A DNA stretch of 64,000 nucleotides from Anaerolineae bacterium (lineage in GTDB: Bacteria; Chloroflexota; Anaerolineae; Aggregatilineales; UBA2796): positions 52,675 through 116,674 of the forward strand of contig JAHBVJ010000030.1 in the NCBI GenBank assembly GCA_019637615.1. Direction: 5' to 3'. Under the pieces are notes generated by a model. That model ran no database searches. It was not told where the DNA came from and saw only the letters and a list, made by a program, of their open reading frames with translations. Below, one piece after another: positions 24,327 to 33,100 of the stretch; positions within the stretch are counted from its first letter, which is position 1; every line of letters starts with the position of its first letter. Both the position numbers and the translations under genes were made by a program.

Positions 24327-26018
24327 ATGTTAGTTTTCATTCTTGCGTTCCCGATTGTGGCTGCTCTGTTCATCCTGTTCGCGCTGAACGATGAACAGAA
24401 AGCCCAGATTCGCTTAATCAGTGCAGTAACGATGTTAGCGGTGTTGGTGGCTTCGCTGGTGGTTTTTATCGAAGCGAACCAACCTGCTGCGCTCGATGCG
24501 GCGAAAGCGGCCGCTTTAGAGAGCAAATCGTATTTCATTGAAGACCTCTCTTTTAATTGGGTGCCTGCGCTGGGCATCAAGTTCCATGTCGGCGTCGATG
24601 GCATCACTGCCCCGATGGTACTGCTGACGGGTCTGGCAGGTTTCTGCGGCGTCCTCATCTCGTGGAAGATCGAAGACCGTGTGCGCGAGTTCATGGCCTT
24701 CTTCTTGCTGCTAGTGGCGGGTGTTTACGGCGTGTTCGTCTCGCTCGATATGTTCCTGCTCTTTTTCTGGTACGAACTCGCCATCTTCCCCATGTACTTG
24801 CTCATTGCTGGATGGGGCTGGGTTGTCACCCGTGAGTACGCGTCGATGAAACTGACGTTGTACATCCTCATCGGCTCGGTGATCGCGCTGGTCGGCATGT
24901 TGGTGCTCTACTTCTCGGCAGGCACCTTCTTCAGCCAGAATGGTCGTCTCGCCATCCTCCAGCAGCATTTGGGCGACCCACAAGCGCAAGCCTACAGCTT
25001 TGATTTCAATCATCTGGAAGCGGCGACGCACTGGAAAGAGATTTCCGAGAAAGCCACCGGCACGGCGGAAGCAGGGCCATTCGACATCGTAGAAAATGGC
25101 TCTAGCATTGCGCGGCTGTGGTTCCCCTTCATCTTCTTGGGCTTCGCGGTCTTGGCAGGTATCTTTCCCTTCCACAACTGGAGTCCAGATGGTCACGTGG
25201 CGGCACCAACTGCCGTCTCGATGATCCATGCTGGTGTGCTGATGAAGCTCGGTGCGTATGCAGCCTTGCGCGTCGGCGTCCAGCTTCTGCCGGAAGGAGC
25301 CAAGCTGCATCTGCCGTGGATCATCTTGCTGACCTTGGTCAACGTGGTCTATGGCGCGTTCATCGCCTTCCGCCAGCGCGATTTCAAGTACGTCATCGGC
25401 TTCTCGTCGGTCAGCCACATGGGCTTGGTGTCGATGGGTATCGCCTCCATGAACATCATCGGCATGACGGGCGCGGGGCTGCAAATGTTCAGCCACGGTG
25501 CCATGACGGCACTCTTCTTCTCGTGCGTCGGCATGGTCTACGATCAAGCCCACACCCGCGATATTCCATCGCTTAGTGGGTTTGGCAAGAAAATGCCCTT
25601 CGTGGCGGTGGCCTTTGTGGTGGGTGGTCTGGTCTCGATGGGTATGCCCGGTCTCAGCGGGTTCATCGCGGAATTCCCCATCTTCCAAGGGGTGTGGCAC
25701 GGGCCAGTCTTCGCCGTTGCGGGTGTCAACCCACAGGCGCAGTACTTCTTCCCGAACTTTAACTACTTCGGCATCATTGCCATCCTCTCCGCGCTTGCTA
25801 TCATTGTGACGGCAGCGTATGTGCTCCGCGTGACGGGGCAGGTGTTCGGGGGCGACTTCAACGAACAGCGCTTCCCCGGCATCAAGGATGTAACGATACT
25901 GGATAAAACGGCGCTGGTATTACTTGCCGCGTCGCTACTTGTTCTCGGTGTGTATCCTCAAATCATGAGCAACATGATTCAATATGGGATGCAGCCGATA
26001 GTGAACCTGCTGAAGTAA
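24327..26018 (+). CDS. nuoM: NADH-quinone oxidoreductase subunit M (second copy), TM7 lysine absent
   Basis: 563 residues, AGGAG before the ATG. The family is clear: FFWYELAIFPMYLLIAGWGW with the TM5 Glu, FPFHNWSPDGHVAAPTAVSM, and HAGVLMKLGAYAALRVG with the TM8 Lys. At the TM7 site, where the first copy reads FAIKIPVWPFH, this one reads FAVLAGIFPFH: Leu276 (codon at 25152-25154) replaces the lysine. A long soluble loop (residues about 215-260) is also unlike canonical NuoM. Two NuoM copies in one operon are known as the '2M' form of complex I in several phyla. Whether this copy pumps protons is doubtful from the missing Lys. Confidence 0.93.
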   Translation: MLVFILAFPIVAALFILFALNDEQKAQIRLISAVTMLAVLVASLVVFIEANQPAALDAAKAAALESKSYFIEDLSFNWVPALGIKFHVGVDGITAPMVLLTGLAGFCGVLISWKIEDRVREFMAFFLLLVAGVYGVFVSLDMFLLFFWYELAIFPMYLLIAGWGWVVTREYASMKLTLYILIGSVIALVGMLVLYFSAGTFFSQNGRLAILQQHLGDPQAQAYSFDFNHLEAATHWKEISEKATGTAEAGPFDIVENGSSIARLWFPFIFLGFAVLAGIFPFHNWSPDGHVAAPTAVSMIHAGVLMKLGAYAALRVGVQLLPEGAKLHLPWIILLTLVNVVYGAFIAFRQRDFKYVIGFSSVSHMGLVSMGIASMNIIGMTGAGLQMFSHGAMTALFFSCVGMVYDQAHTRDIPSLSGFGKKMPFVAVAFVVGGLVSMGMPGLSGFIAEFPIFQGVWHGPVFAVAGVNPQAQYFFPNFNYFGIIAILSALAIIVTAAYVLRVTGQVFGGDFNEQRFPGIKDVTILDKTALVLLAASLLVLGVYPQIMSNMIQYGMQPIVNLLK

Positions 26019-26034
26019 GGGGGCTGGTTCCAAC

Positions 26035-27546
26035 ATGAATTTGAACATGGACACTATCACTAACCTGCTGGCTATCGCGCCAGCGGGTTTACTGACACTC
26101 CTCATCGGGGTCGTCATCGTGCTGGACATCTTCTGGCCCGAAAGTCGTCGGCGGGACATCGGCGTCATCGCTGCGATCTGCCTGTTCTTCATCGCGGTGG
26201 TTTCGCTGCTCATTCAACCGCCGAGTGATCCGACACAACAAATGGTGCTCGGTGGCATGATCCGCTTCGACGTGATGACGCAAATCTTCGTCACCATGAC
26301 CTTCGTAGCGGCGGCTATCGCGGTGCTTATCAGCCTTGATGTTCCGCAAATCGGCAATCGTGGCGAATACTACACGGTGCTGCTCGTTGCCACCTTAGGC
26401 GCGGTCATCATCAGTGGCGCTTCCGACCTGATCTCGCTGTTCCTCGGCCTCGAAACGCTGTCCGTCAGCCTCTACTGCTTGGCGGGTTTCCTGCGCAACA
26501 GCGAAAAGTCGGCGGAAGCAGGCATGAAGTACTTCCTGTTTGGTGCCTTCACCTCCACCATCATGCTCTACGGCATGAGCCTGCTGTACGGCTTCACCGG
26601 GCAGACCAACCTCTACATGATTGGTCAAAAGATCGCTGATCTGTACACCAAGTCAAATGGTAGTGTGGATTTCCTTTTCCCGATCATCGTCGCACTGATC
26701 ATGGTCACGGCGGGCTTCGGGTTCAAGGTCAGCATGGTGCCGTTCCACTTCTGGACGCCGGATGTGTACGAAGGTGCGCCCACACCAGTGACGGCCTTCA
26801 TCAGCGTCGCCAGTAAGGCCGCCAGTTTCGCGGTTTTGTCGCGCTTCTTCATCATTGTCTTTCAGGGTGGCTCGATCACGACCTTCTGGGTACAAGTGAT
26901 CTCCGTCCTAGCGGTGGTCACGATGACGCTCGGCAATCTGTTGGCGCTGCCGCAGAAGAATATCAAACGTCTGCTGGCCTACTCGTCCATCGCGCAAGCC
27001 GGCTATACGCTGGTCGGTGTCGCTGCCATCTCCTCCCAGACCAACGAACTTGGCGCGGGTGTCGCTGCGGTAGCCTTCTACATGGCGATGTACATCCTCA
27101 CCAATCTCGCGGGCTTCGGTGTGATCATCCTGTTCGCCAACTCGACGGGCAGCGAAGAGATCAAGGATTTCGCCGGGCTTGGTCGCCGTAACTTCGGCTT
27201 GGCCTTGGTGATGACGGTGGCGCTGCTGTCCTTGGCAGGCATTCCGCCAGCGGCGGGCTTCATCGGCAAGTTCTTCTTGTTCCAAGCCGCCGTTAATGCC
27301 AACCTGACGTGGTTAGCGGTCATCGGCGTGCTGAACTCTATCGTCGCGCTCTACTACTACTTGGTCGTGATCAAGGTCATGTTCGTAGATCGCAGCGAAG
27401 ACGAGAGCAAGACCATTCCCGTCAGCCAATCCTACGTCATCGCGCTCGGCATCAGCACCATCGCCGTTGTCCTCATCGGCACCGTGTTAGCCGAACCGCT
27501 CTATACGTGGGCGCTCACCGCTGCCAGAGGCTTAGGCTGGCTGTAA
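26035..27546 (+). CDS. nuoN: NADH-quinone oxidoreductase subunit N
   Basis: 503 residues, third type of antiporter-like subunit. Landmarks: LISLFLGLETLSVSLYCLAGF with the TM5 Glu, GFGFKVSMVPFHFWTPDVYEGAPTPVTAF with the TM7 Lys, ASKAASFAVLSRFF with the TM8-region Lys, and QKNIKRLLAYSSIAQAGYTLVGV. All proton-path residues are present. The start is ATG at 26035; a second in-frame ATG four codons later is possible. It ends the nuo operon, followed by a UUCG-loop terminator. Confidence 0.95.
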   Translation: MNLNMDTITNLLAIAPAGLLTLLIGVVIVLDIFWPESRRRDIGVIAAICLFFIAVVSLLIQPPSDPTQQMVLGGMIRFDVMTQIFVTMTFVAAAIAVLISLDVPQIGNRGEYYTVLLVATLGAVIISGASDLISLFLGLETLSVSLYCLAGFLRNSEKSAEAGMKYFLFGAFTSTIMLYGMSLLYGFTGQTNLYMIGQKIADLYTKSNGSVDFLFPIIVALIMVTAGFGFKVSMVPFHFWTPDVYEGAPTPVTAFISVASKAASFAVLSRFFIIVFQGGSITTFWVQVISVLAVVTMTLGNLLALPQKNIKRLLAYSSIAQAGYTLVGVAAISSQTNELGAGVAAVAFYMAMYILTNLAGFGVIILFANSTGSEEIKDFAGLGRRNFGLALVMTVALLSLAGIPPAAGFIGKFFLFQAAVNANLTWLAVIGVLNSIVALYYYLVVIKVMFVDRSEDESKTIPVSQSYVIALGISTIAVVLIGTVLAEPLYTWALTAARGLGWL

Positions 27547-27580
27547 CCTTCAGTCTGCCCTTCTCTAGACAACGCATCAC

Positions 27581-27607
27581 AACGGCGGCCTTCGGGTCGC
27601 CGTTTTC
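27581..27607 (+). terminator. UUCG-tetraloop terminator of the nuo operon
   Basis: Ten paired positions from AACGGCG (27581-27587) to CGCCGTT (27598-27604), with inner pairs down to a TTCG tetraloop (27591-27594) and a short T run. It is 34 bp after the nuoN stop and 13 bp before the stop of the convergent TetR gene, so it may work in both directions. Confidence 0.85.
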
Positions 27608-27617
27608 GTCATAGGGT

Positions 27618-28235
27618 CTACTTTTCTATCGTTGGCACGGGTAATTTTACGCCCGATACGCCCATCGTCTCCATCAACCCCGTCAGCATCAACCACAACG
27701 AAATTCGTGCCATATAGCGCGCCGGATACGGCTTATCATGCTCCAACCACCAGATCGCTAAACCCAGTTGAGCGCTGGCAGCATGATTGGCGATGATGTC
27801 CAGCGGCACATCTTCATGCGGAGCACGTCCCGATTCCTGAATCGCCTCCATCGACCGCGTGGCAATGTAATACCGCAGCCGTTCCAACACCGTCTGCGAT
27901 CCTCTACTCGAAAACAAAATGCGATACAGCGTTTCTTGCTCCTCGATGTGTTCGTATAGTGCGCTCACGGGCGAAATCCCCCGCAGCACATCATCGCGGT
28001 TCAAACGCTCGGTCTTCTGCACAAGGTCTTGATACAGGGTATCGAGGCAGTCTGTCAGCAGTTCTTCCTTATCGCGGTAATGCCGATAAAACGTCACCCT
28101 TGCGGTCTCCGCCTCCGTCGCGATGTCTTGGATCGAGATCGCGTCGTATCCCTTCTTCAGGATCAACCGCACTAGCGCCTCTTGCAGCCCTCGGCGCGTT
28201 TTCCGCACGCGTGGATCGTCTAAATTGATTGCCAT
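27618..28235 (-). CDS. TetR/AcrR family transcriptional regulator
   Basis: 205 residues. HTH: LQEALVRLILKKGYDAISIQDIATEAETARVTFYRHYRDKEELL, where TFYRHYRDKEEL is the signature end of the recognition helix. The C-terminal helices have the TetR_C pattern seen in Chloroflexota regulators (VLERLRYYIATRS, LDIIANHAASAQLGLAIWWLEH). The divergent gene at 28348 codes for an exported protein. The 112-bp gap holds an inverted repeat and a -35-like box, consistent with control of both genes. Confidence 0.92.
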   Translation of the reverse strand: MAINLDDPRVRKTRRGLQEALVRLILKKGYDAISIQDIATEAETARVTFYRHYRDKEELLTDCLDTLYQDLVQKTERLNRDDVLRGISPVSALYEHIEEQETLYRILFSSRGSQTVLERLRYYIATRSMEAIQESGRAPHEDVPLDIIANHAASAQLGLAIWWLEHDKPYPARYMARISLWLMLTGLMETMGVSGVKLPVPTIEK

Positions 28236-28246
28236 TTTGGTTCACT

Positions 28247-28318
28247 TGTTACATAAGTATCAGGTCGCAACTGTTGTCGGTTGACGTGCTTCAGCCGCTT
28301 ATGATACAAAGTGTAACA
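28247..28318. promoter_or_regulatory. Inverted repeat with promoter box between divergent TetR gene and 28348
   Basis: TGTTACATAAGTATC (28247-28261) and GATACAAAGTGTAACA (28303-28318) are inverted copies differing by one indel, 41 bp apart. TTGACG at 28281-28286 is a good -35 for the rightward gene, with GATACA at 28303 as -10 (16-bp spacer), so the right copy overlaps the -10. This fits two sites for the neighbouring TetR protein, which is inference. Confidence 0.5.
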
Positions 28319-28347
28319 TATCCCGCTGATAAAAGAGGCACGTTCCA

Positions 28348-29106
28348 ATGAAATATCGTTCGCTCGTTACATCCGCCATCGTACTACTCTTACTTGCCAT
28401 GACCGTTACCGCTGTACAGCCTAGTGCCGCCGACGATTCTACGCCAACCGCGACTCCTGCCAGCGGCAAACCGCCCGTCACGACCCACAATGCGCGCTAT
28501 TGCGAATTTTTGACCGTCAAGTTGAAAGGCACCAAGCTGGTCGCCTCCGTTTACAACACCCTCGGCCTCAATGACTGCCCTGCCGGCGCGTGGAAAGCCA
28601 TCGATGTCAACAGTATCCGCAAGCAGTTCAGCGTCGCGCAGGTACTCCTCAACGGCCCCCGTTACTTTATGATGGATCAGATCATCGCCACCGGAGCCAG
28701 CCAGAGCGGCGAAACAGTGATGGTCGGTGGACTTGGCTTCACCAAACGTGCCGAAGTCGAATTCACCCTCACTAGTATGAAGTCGATTCCCTACCAAGAG
28801 CGCGAAATTCAGCGCGATACGCAGTACATCTTCAAACAGGGGCAACTAGCTTACCAGCTCACCTCGCCGGATGGTCACGTCTACGTGATGCAATCCTACT
28901 CGCAGCAGGCCGATCCCACCCTGACCATTGATGATCTGCCGACGCTGGCGACCCGCCTGAAACTGCCGGAAGGCTGGAAATATCAGGAAGTGAAGCTAGA
29001 CAACGACTTGGTACTGTCCGCCAGAGGAGTCGCCCATCTCATTCAGGATGATCTCATCAATTCCTACCAGCGCATCGAACCCGCCGATCTAGTTGCCAAT
29101 CCCTGA
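28348..29106 (+). CDS. Exported protein of unknown function
   Basis: 252 residues, not recognised. Signal peptide MKYRSLVTSAIVLLLLAMTVTAVQ and a short Thr/Pro linker (STPTATPASGKPPVTTHN) give a secreted protein. The mature part has alternating hydrophobic segments (YCEFLTVKLKGTKLVASVYNT, GPRYFMMDQIIATGASQSGE) with a final helical region (LPTLATRLKLPEGWKYQEVKL). Cys52 and Cys76 could form a disulfide. Control by the divergent TetR regulator is likely. A perfect hairpin 69 bp after the stop is its probable terminator. Confidence 0.7.
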   Translation: MKYRSLVTSAIVLLLLAMTVTAVQPSAADDSTPTATPASGKPPVTTHNARYCEFLTVKLKGTKLVASVYNTLGLNDCPAGAWKAIDVNSIRKQFSVAQVLLNGPRYFMMDQIIATGASQSGETVMVGGLGFTKRAEVEFTLTSMKSIPYQEREIQRDTQYIFKQGQLAYQLTSPDGHVYVMQSYSQQADPTLTIDDLPTLATRLKLPEGWKYQEVKLDNDLVLSARGVAHLIQDDLINSYQRIEPADLVANP

Positions 29107-29175
29107 TCCCTCAATTTCGCGAGTCACTACACATCGGCTTTATAGAAATACCGATAACGACTATTCCTATCGTAC

Positions 29176-29200
29176 GGACGCCACATGTGGCGTCCATTTT
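29176..29200 (+). terminator. Rho-independent terminator in the 29107-29450 gap
   Basis: GGACGCCA (29176-29183) / TGGCGTCC (29188-29195) around CATG is a perfect 20-bp palindrome, followed by ATTTTG. It is the only strong signal in the 344-bp gap; the rest holds no gene I could recognise. Confidence 0.75.
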
Positions 29201-29450
29201 GAGCTTGATGATCAGGTCGAATCAAGTTCGGTTATCTATTGGTTCGGTACATGGCTCAAGTCTTGCCCGAAATAGTATAGGATGTTAAATCATTTACTTG
29301 GGGTCTGAGTCCCATCGGGACTTCGTTCTATAAGCCTGACGTTTCAACGTCTTGACGCGTTGTCAACTAATCTGCATAGCGTTTCGCCTGATCTCAGCCC
29401 GCACACTTTAGCGTCGGGCATTCTCAAACGCCACCAACATCTGATTTTGT

Positions 29451-30074
29451 CTATCTTCCCGCCGACGTAAACCCGCGCCATGTGCGCGTGATCTGCGCTA
29501 ACCGTGCCTCAATCTGCCCATCCGCCACCGCATATTCCACGAAATCCACCTTAGATCGCAGCGTAATCTGCCGCTCATTGTCGATCAATCCCACGCATAA
29601 CCTCGGCTGAAAACAAATCACCGTCGTCCACAGCCCATACGCGAATTCCGCGCGCCGTGTAGCGGGCGTCCCCCACGTGGCGATCAGCTCCCCGATCGTG
29701 CTGGCGTTCATCTCCGGCTGAATCTGGATGCGCTCCACATACCGATTCGGCTGGCGGATCAGCATGATGATCGTCCAGCGTGGCGCGCCGCGTGACTCCA
29801 GATGCAGTGTGGTCAGCGAATTATCAGGGTTGCCATCTCGGATCAACTTGAGGTCTGTCCAAGTCTCGATTGCTGGCGTGAGCGCCGTTGTCGTGCTGCC
29901 CGGGCACACCGTGCGCCAGCACCATCCGCCGCCCACAATTGCCGAATCATGCGCAAGTTGAACCGTGAACGAACGCGGCTGATCGAGCGCCAACGCCCCG
30001 ATCCAGCGCACGCCGAGTACCGCAGTGATGAGAATAAGTTGACTGATGAGGATGACAGCGATGAGGCGTTTCAT
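29451..30074 (-). CDS. Membrane-anchored or exported protein of unknown function
   Basis: 207 residues, ATG at 30074. An N-terminal hydrophobic segment (RLIAVILISQLILITAVLGVRWIGAL) is either a signal peptide or an anchor; no AxA site follows clearly. The remaining part is beta-rich with two Cys pairs (CWRTVC near residue 52 and CFQPRLC near 154), which suggests disulfides outside the cell. Not recognised. It is not clearly in an operon. Confidence 0.6.
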   Translation of the reverse strand: MKRLIAVILISQLILITAVLGVRWIGALALDQPRSFTVQLAHDSAIVGGGWCWRTVCPGSTTTALTPAIETWTDLKLIRDGNPDNSLTTLHLESRGAPRWTIIMLIRQPNRYVERIQIQPEMNASTIGELIATWGTPATRRAEFAYGLWTTVICFQPRLCVGLIDNERQITLRSKVDFVEYAVADGQIEARLAQITRTWRGFTSAGR

Positions 30075-30148
30075 CGGGCTGACTCTCGCTGACTTTAGCT
30101 CAGTTCGGGATGCGGCCGATTCTAACGCCTCTTAGCGTATCGGTGGAA

Positions 30149-30559
30149 TTAACGATGGGATGCAGCCGGGTTACTGCGTGGCACTGGCGCATACTCAGGC
30201 AGCAGTTTACGGATGACCTCAAGCAAGTGATCGGGCGTATAGGGCTTGCTGATAAACGCTGAACAACCGAAGCGTTCTGCGATTGCCATCTCCATATGCC
30301 CCGTGCGCGCGGTAACAGCGACGATCGGCGGCGCGTTCGGCCCGGTCAGTTGTCTACGCAGCGAGAGGATCAGAGTGCGCCCATCAATATCCGGCAGATC
30401 GAAATCAAGCAAGATCAAAGCAGGCCGATCTTTACGCGCATTGCCAGCCCCTTCAATACCGCGCAAGAAGTGTTTTACGGTGTACCCTGCCGTTTCAAGG
30501 ATATGAATCGCCATATCAGCGTTCTGTTGGTTATCCTCGATGAGTAAGATGTGCGACAT
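30149..30559 (-). CDS. Single-domain response regulator
   Basis: 136 residues, receiver domain only: ILLIEDNQQNADMA with the acidic pair, LILLDFDLPDIDG with the phospho-acceptor Asp, VAVTARTG with the conserved Thr switch, and FISKPYTPDHLLE with the conserved Lys. There is no output domain, so it passes phosphate on or acts by protein contact. AGGA precedes the ATG. Third gene in the run after the hybrid kinase and another single-domain receiver; a 32-bp gap separates it from the previous one. Confidence 0.93.
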   Translation of the reverse strand: MSHILLIEDNQQNADMAIHILETAGYTVKHFLRGIEGAGNARKDRPALILLDFDLPDIDGRTLILSLRRQLTGPNAPPIVAVTARTGHMEMAIAERFGCSAFISKPYTPDHLLEVIRKLLPEYAPVPRSNPAASHR

Positions 30560-30591
30560 TGTTGTCCTCGCTGCGATCTAAGATGATTTTT

Positions 30592-30945
30592 TTATTGAGC
30601 GTAGGCGTTGATAATTTCCGCCAACTGTAAAATTGAAAAAGGTTTAGTCAGCACGCGGTTAAAGCCTACTGACAAGCAGTTTTGAATATCGTCCGGCGTC
30701 GAAAGCCCGGTCACCGCCACCATCGGTTGCGTATACCCCACTTGACGGGCTTGTTGGACGAAATCGAACCCTGCCCTCGTATTTCCGATCAAGATGTCCA
30801 TCAACACTAAATCTGTCTGCTCGGAGAGCGCGTTGCGTGCGTCCTCCATGTTGTCAGTCGTCACTAGTTGATGCGGCGTGGTGTTGATGAATAATTCCAC
30901 CAAATGAATATCATTGGGTTCATCATCAACGTACAAAATGTTCAA
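30592..30945 (-). CDS. Single-domain response regulator (TTG start)
   Basis: 117 residues. ILYVDDEPNDIHLVELF carries the acidic pocket, LVLMDILIGN the phospho-acceptor Asp, VAVTGLSTPDD the Thr switch and VLTKPFSILQLAE the Lys. The start is TTG with AGGAG eight bases upstream; that Shine-Dalgarno overlaps the stop of the hybrid kinase 11 nt upstream, so translation is probably coupled. The receiver differs enough from its neighbour that they are unlikely to be redundant. Confidence 0.92.
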   Translation of the reverse strand: MNILYVDDEPNDIHLVELFINTTPHQLVTTDNMEDARNALSEQTDLVLMDILIGNTRAGFDFVQQARQVGYTQPMVAVTGLSTPDDIQNCLSVGFNRVLTKPFSILQLAEIINAYAQ

Positions 30946-30956
30946 GAGCGTAACTC

Positions 30957-32798
30957 CTATTCAGTAACGGTAGAGACAGAAAGTGCCTGCTCTGCGCAGC
31001 GCAGCAGTTGTTGAGCGGTCACTGGCTTAGGCACATAATACACGCCGGAAGCGTCCGTTTCGGTGCGGCGGTCTTCATCGACGGTACACATTGCAATCGG
31101 CAGAATAGAGGTGTCTGGGTTAGCCTTAAGTTCGGCTAACACGTCCCATCCATTCATATCTGGCAATTGAGCATCAAGGATGACGAGTGCGGGCATCAAC
31201 GCGTACGCGAGTTCGATAGCCTGAGCGCCGCTGTTCGTCTCGGTGACGTAATAGCCACCGCTTTCCAGCACTTCGCGCAGCAGTTGGCGCGTGCCGTCAT
31301 CGTCTTCGACCACCAGCACCATCGGCGGCGCGTCGTAGCTGTCGGCTTCCGTGCTGAACACCTTAACTTCATCGCTGATCATTTCGGCCTGTGGTTGTGC
31401 GTTCGCCACCGCAGCGTGATCAATCGTGAGCGTGAACGAGAATATGCTGCCCTTGCCGACTTCGCTTTCCACGGTCAGATCGCCGCCGTGCATCTGGCAC
31501 AATTGCTTGCTGATGTCCAACCCCAAGCCCGTGCCGCCATAACTTTTGTCTTGCTTGGCTTGTTCAAAGCGGTCAAAAATACTGGCTAGTGCCGCCGGAG
31601 GAATACCGATACCTGTATCGATCACCGACACCTTGAGCGTCTCCGCCATTGGTTCGACGCGGATGGTGATCGACCCTGAGTTCGTGAACTTCACCGCGTT
31701 AGACAGCAAGTTCAGCAGCACTTGGCGGACGCGTGTCGCGTCTGCCCACACGGGCGGCAGATGTTCGGGTATGTCCAGGCGGATTTGGATCGGCTTACCC
31801 TTGAGCAGTCCGAGCGAAGTCTGCATCACGCCTCGGCAAATCTCGCTCAGGTCAGTCGATGCCTGATGCAGTTCGAACTTACCAGCAGCGATCTTGCTCA
31901 GGTCGAGGATGTCATTGATCAAACCGACCAGATAGTGACCGTTCGCTTCGATCAATTCTAGGTACGGACGGTGCGCCTCTGGAACAGGCACATTTTGGAA
32001 CATCTGTGGCATATTCAGCAGCGAACTCGAATAACCGATGATCACGTTGAGCGGTGTGCGCAGTTCATGGCTGATGTTGGACAGAAACACCGATTTCGCT
32101 TTACTGATTTCTTCCGTCTTGCGGTTGGCTTCCGCCAGATCGGCATTCATCTGTTCAAGCGCGGAATTGACCTTGAGGTTATGTAAGTTAGCTTCTTTAA
32201 GTTCTTCACCTTGCTTAAAGAATGCCTCTGCGCGCCGTTCGTCCTTCACCTTCACGTCCAGCGCCCACCGAACCGTATCCATCACCGTGTTCGCCTTCAC
32301 ATAAAAGAACATGGCGGTGATACCAATTACGATAGCGGGCAGCACAGCGGTGGACATCATCAGTGATAAGCCGCCATTGATCAGCGTTGCGCCGAGCATG
32401 GCGATCACGACGAGGATGGCAACCGTACTGATGTCTTCATCTCTCAACAAAACAGCCGCAAAGCCGATTGGCAGCAGCAGCAGTACGAAGTGACCGATCT
32501 GCGGGGCGTTGAGACACAGATGGAACCCTACCGTAGCAATATAGCCGACGATAAAGACCCAACCACCAACCTGTATATGGTTCTTTTGCCGCAGTAAAAA
32601 CGAAATCATCAGGGTAGCCGCAAGGATTACCCACGGGACAATGTCGAGATCAGAAAACAGCGCGGAGTGATTATTCCACTGCCAAACAAATGCACATTGC
32701 GCCGTCAGCCATGTTCCAAGCAACATCCAACCCAAATATTGCCTGCGGTCATCCAGCAAATCTTCATGAATATCGATTTTAGAAAGTGGTAAATCCAT
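30957..32798 (-). CDS. Hybrid histidine kinase with N-terminal membrane domain
   Basis: 613 residues. N-terminus: six or so membrane helices (residues about 20-165), with no extracytoplasmic sensor. Then a short coiled coil (about 175-225), HisKA with H-box FLSNISHELRTPLNVIIGY, HATPase_c with N-box LLNLLSNAVKF, G1 VIDTGIGIPP and G2 GGTGLGLDISKQLC, and a C-terminal receiver with EDDDG, LVILDAQLPDMNG and a final Lys in YVPKP. Phosphate can thus pass to its own receiver and then to the two separate receivers downstream. No DNA-binding output lies in the unit. GGATGGGACG precedes the ATG. Confidence 0.94.
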   Translation of the reverse strand: MDLPLSKIDIHEDLLDDRRQYLGWMLLGTWLTAQCAFVWQWNNHSALFSDLDIVPWVILAATLMISFLLRQKNHIQVGGWVFIVGYIATVGFHLCLNAPQIGHFVLLLLPIGFAAVLLRDEDISTVAILVVIAMLGATLINGGLSLMMSTAVLPAIVIGITAMFFYVKANTVMDTVRWALDVKVKDERRAEAFFKQGEELKEANLHNLKVNSALEQMNADLAEANRKTEEISKAKSVFLSNISHELRTPLNVIIGYSSSLLNMPQMFQNVPVPEAHRPYLELIEANGHYLVGLINDILDLSKIAAGKFELHQASTDLSEICRGVMQTSLGLLKGKPIQIRLDIPEHLPPVWADATRVRQVLLNLLSNAVKFTNSGSITIRVEPMAETLKVSVIDTGIGIPPAALASIFDRFEQAKQDKSYGGTGLGLDISKQLCQMHGGDLTVESEVGKGSIFSFTLTIDHAAVANAQPQAEMISDEVKVFSTEADSYDAPPMVLVVEDDDGTRQLLREVLESGGYYVTETNSGAQAIELAYALMPALVILDAQLPDMNGWDVLAELKANPDTSILPIAMCTVDEDRRTETDASGVYYVPKPVTAQQLLRCAEQALSVSTVTE

Positions 32799-33016
32799 AT
32801 GCGTCCCATCCTATCGACGTGACACGGTCACCAGCGTGAATCTTGTTGCACATTATAGGCTGAGTTGATAGGCAAAGCAGCAGCAGGTCGTGACTTTATT
32901 ATATGTTCACGCACGCACCTCAATATTTTGTTAAGTGTGTGAAATTCATATGAACCGTTCTTGACAATTTTGGCAAACTCGCAGCCACCGATCCCGCCGT
33001 TCAAATCAGAATTTCT

Positions 33017-33046
33017 CGACAAGGTCTAGTAAATTAGCCTATAACG
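33017..33046 (+). promoter_or_regulatory. Promoter candidate for homoserine dehydrogenase
   Basis: TCGACA (33017-33022) and TATAAC (33041-33046) with an 18-bp spacer, 54 bp before the ATG at 33101. The rest of the 302-bp gap between the divergent genes shows AT-rich stretches and, on the minus strand, TATAAT at 32852-32857 as a possible -10 of the hybrid kinase. Confidence 0.45.
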
Positions 33047-33100
33047 AGCTACATTTGCTGACCTAGTGCTAGAAAAGCTTCCATTTGGAAAGGAACCCCC

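Noticed and set aside
29241..29450. Possible tRNA or small RNA gene in the gap at 29.3 kb
   Set aside because: No cloverleaf or T-loop pattern such as GGTTCGAATCC could be found; only a terminator-like palindrome is present.
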